DNA of 5,715 nucleotides from Alphaproteobacteria bacterium (lineage in GTDB: Bacteria; Pseudomonadota; Alphaproteobacteria; Sphingomonadales; Sphingomonadaceae): contig JADCGM010000125.1 in NCBI GenBank assembly GCA_020249025.1, positions 1 to 5,715 on the forward strand. Direction: 5' to 3'. Made by a program: the position numbers and the translations under genes. The notes under the pieces were generated by a model that saw nothing but the letters and a program-made list of their open reading frames with translations, ran no database searches and was not told the origin of the DNA. The stretch's first letter is position 1, and the number at the start of each line of letters is the position of its first letter. This document shows, piece by piece, positions 3,906-5,715 of this stretch.

Positions 3906-5715
3906 CTATTCGGCCGCGATCACCTGCGGCGCCTCGGCGTTCGCTTCCTCATCGTCGCCGGCGAGGAATTCGGGCAGCGCTTCGCCGTCATCCTCGGCTT
4001 CGGTGGTGTCGACGGGCACGTCGTCCGCTGCGGCGATCCGCAGCGGCTCCGGCAGCCAGCCGGTGTCGGCCAGGAGCCGTTCGGCCTCCTTGGCCATGTC
4101 GCCCTTCTTCAGATGGTCGATAAGCTGCGCCGCCCGCTCGCCGGCGCCTTCCTTCACCGCCTCGAGGATGCGGAGCTTGGGCACGCGGCCGAGATAGTTC
4201 TCGACGGTCGGACGCCAGCCGGCCTGCACCATGTCGAGATCGACCGCCTGGGCCAGGCGATCGGCCTCGGCGATGCGCTGCTCGACAGTGTGGGACGAGG
4301 CGCCCGCGCCGTAGCGGTCGCCCTTTTCGTAGAGCGCATTGACCCCGAAGGACGCGCAATGGGCGAAGAGCACCGCCTGCTCGTCGCCCGTGAGGGTGGT
4401 GAGCCAGTCCCAGAGATCGGCCTTGTCCTTGGGCAGGCGCTCCTCCCAGCCCTTGTGGCGCGCCTCGATCGCCTTCGCCGCGGGCGTGTCCTTCAGTCCC
4501 TGCGCCTGCACCGGGAAGCTGGCGCTGCGCACCGACACCTCCATCGCCGTCCCGGAGGAGAAATAGCGGGAGAAGACGTCGAGGCAGAACTTGTGCAGCA
4601 CGGCCTGGAACGCGACGGCGGGCGTGGACGCCAGCTTGTCGCGCAGCGCCAGCGTCCGCTCCGCGGTCAGCTCGGTCACGAGGCGGTCCGGGAGCGGCTT
4701 CAGGTCCTCGTCGTCCTCGTCCTCCGGCCCGGCGACCTGCCTGCCGATGGTGATGACGGCGCGCTGAACCACGGGCGCGTCGGGATCGGCGCCGTGCGCC
4801 CCGGCCATCGCGGGATCGGTCTCGTCGTCCTGGTCCGGCTCGCCCTTGGGAGCTTCGTCCTGCGGTCGGACGTAGGCGCGGTCGATCGACAGGGCGACTA
4901 CGGCAGCGATGCTGACGAAGACGCCGGCGCGGGCGATGTCGGCCGGATCGTAGGAGACGGGCCGATCGTCGAAGGCGGCGAGCGCCGCCTCGATCTCGCC
5001 GAGCCGTTCGTCCACCTCGTCCGGCAGCTCGTCGGCGCCGTCATACTCCGCCTCGAGCTTGGCGTATTCGGCGTTGAGCGCGTCGATCGTCGCCTGCTCC
5101 TCGCTGGTGAGATCGATGGCGACGCCCTCCAGCGCACGCAGCCCGTGGGTGTGGCCATAGGGGAAGTCGACGGCGACCTCGATCCACTTCCAGCCCCCGG
5201 CGGCGATGGTCTCCGCCTCGGCCTTCAGCTTCTCGGCGACCAGGCCGTCTAGCAGCGTGATGTCTTCGAGCCAGCCGCCATCATCGGACTGGAACAGGTC
5301 GCGCAGCACCACGCCGCCGGCGGCCTCATAGGCGTCGAGGCCGACGAACACCGCCCGCCGGTCGGAAGCGCGCACCGTCTTCTCCGTCAGCATGCGACGG
5401 ATTTGATAGGGCTCCTTCTGCCAGGAGCCGGAGATCGCCTGCCAGACCTGCTCCTGGCGGGCATGGTCGGCGGTGACGGTGAAGGCCATGAGCTGCTCGA
5501 GCGACATGCCGTCCTCGGCGTAGACGTCGAGCAAGGCCGGCGCGACCGACGCCAGGCGCAGGCGCTGCTTCACCACGTTCACACCGACGAAGAACGCCGC
5601 GGCGATGTCCTCCTCGGAGCGCCCCTTCTCGCGCAGAGCCAGGAAGGCGCGGAACTGGTCGAGCGGATGCAGCGGCGCACGCTGGATGTTCTCGGCCAGC
5701 GAATCGTCCTCACCG
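3906..5715 (-). CDS. Large ParB/RepB/Spo0J-like partition protein, 5' end outside window
   Basis: Probably a DNA-binding protein for partition or maintenance of a plasmid or integrative element. The frame is open to the right edge, so the start is not seen; 602 residues are visible. Visible residues 4-20 hold the ParB-domain segment DDSLAENIQRAPLHPLDQ, including the ENxxR box. Residues about 33-55 look like the following helix-turn-helix, with RSEEDIAAAF then NVVKQRLRLA. A charged helical stretch lies near 208-248, and acidic low-complexity linkers lie at about 284-306 and 329-340. A helical C-terminal region (about 432-564, rich in W, L and K) precedes an acidic tail ending VIAAE. This is far longer than chromosomal ParB (about 300 residues) and matches the long ParB-like proteins of alphaproteobacterial mobile elements, as I recall them. 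No parA is visible. The long C-terminal half may have a role other than segregation. A strong terminator follows the stop codon. Confidence 0.85.
   Translation of the reverse strand, partial: GEDDSLAENIQRAPLHPLDQFRAFLALREKGRSEEDIAAAFFVGVNVVKQRLRLASVAPALLDVYAEDGMSLEQLMAFTVTADHARQEQVWQAISGSWQKEPYQIRRMLTEKTVRASDRRAVFVGLDAYEAAGGVVLRDLFQSDDGGWLEDITLLDGLVAEKLKAEAETIAAGGWKWIEVAVDFPYGHTHGLRALEGVAIDLTSEEQATIDALNAEYAKLEAEYDGADELPDEVDERLGEIEAALAAFDDRPVSYDPADIARAGVFVSIAAVVALSIDRAYVRPQDEAPKGEPDQDDETDPAMAGAHGADPDAPVVQRAVITIGRQVAGPEDEDDEDLKPLPDRLVTELTAERTLALRDKLASTPAVAFQAVLHKFCLDVFSRYFSSGTAMEVSVRSASFPVQAQGLKDTPAAKAIEARHKGWEERLPKDKADLWDWLTTLTGDEQAVLFAHCASFGVNALYEKGDRYGAGASSHTVEQRIAEADRLAQAVDLDMVQAGWRPTVENYLGRVPKLRILEAVKEGAGERAAQLIDHLKKGDMAKEAERLLADTGWLPEPLRIAAADDVPVDTTEAEDDGEALPEFLAGDDEEANAEAPQVIAAE

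Noticed and set aside
4884..4928. Possible membrane segment in the ParB-like protein (AGVFVSIAAVVALSI)
   Set aside because: It is only about 15 residues long, with charged residues close on both sides, inside an otherwise hydrophilic DNA-binding protein. It is more likely a buried strand or helix.
4113..5252. 379-residue open frame on the plus strand
   Set aside because: It is antisense to the ParB-like gene. Its product is repetitive in R, G, L, V and H, as expected from the complement of GC-rich codons, and has no recognisable motif.
1..5715. CRISPR array, tRNA, insertion sequence or attachment site
   Set aside because: No regularly spaced repeats, tRNA-like fold, transposase motif or terminal inverted repeats were seen. 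The only repeats are the intergenic modules described above.

Overview
The window is GC-rich DNA that reads as an accessory region (integrative element or plasmid) of an alphaproteobacterium. The basis is the high GC content, the dense one-strand gene packing, and the family combination: a large ParB-like protein, DUF6878, DUF6915, DUF4326 and a strawberry-notch-type protein. I associate this set with mobile elements of Rhizobiales and Sphingomonadales. The genus cannot be told from the window, and family names come from recognition of motifs, not from a search.

All nine supported genes lie on the minus strand, so the window reads from right to left. (1) 3906-5715: C-terminal 602 residues of a large ParB/RepB/Spo0J-like protein whose start lies beyond the right edge. 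It is followed by a strong TTCG-loop terminator. (2) 3324-3803: DUF6878-like protein. (3) 2885-3313: DUF6915-like protein, 10 bases downstream. (4) 2400-2816 and (5) 2131-2403: two small uncharacterised proteins whose genes overlap as ATGA. (6) 1651-2061: uncharacterised acidic protein, overlapping by 8 bases (7) 1014-1658, a protein often labelled an antitoxin by automatic annotation. After a 176-base gap comes (8) 529-837, DUF4326. After a 96-base leader comes (9) 1-432, the N-terminus of a strawberry-notch-like protein that runs off the left edge.

The most distinctive noncoding feature is a repeated intergenic module. The gaps before genes 2, 4 and 6 each carry a GCCCGGC/GCCGGGC hairpin with a T tract, followed 17-20 bases later by a start codon with a GGAGAC-type ribosome binding site. 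Two of these gaps are almost the same length (68 and 69 bases) and look homologous from end to end. The genes thus form couplets or singletons, each with its own terminator-like leader: [2-3], [4-5], [6-7]. This suggests cassette-like organisation.

Functionally, the ParB-like protein and the strawberry-notch protein frame the block as DNA-maintenance and DNA-processing genes of a mobile element. The small proteins between them have no established function. No transposase, integrase, tRNA or CRISPR array is visible, and no gene is visibly broken.
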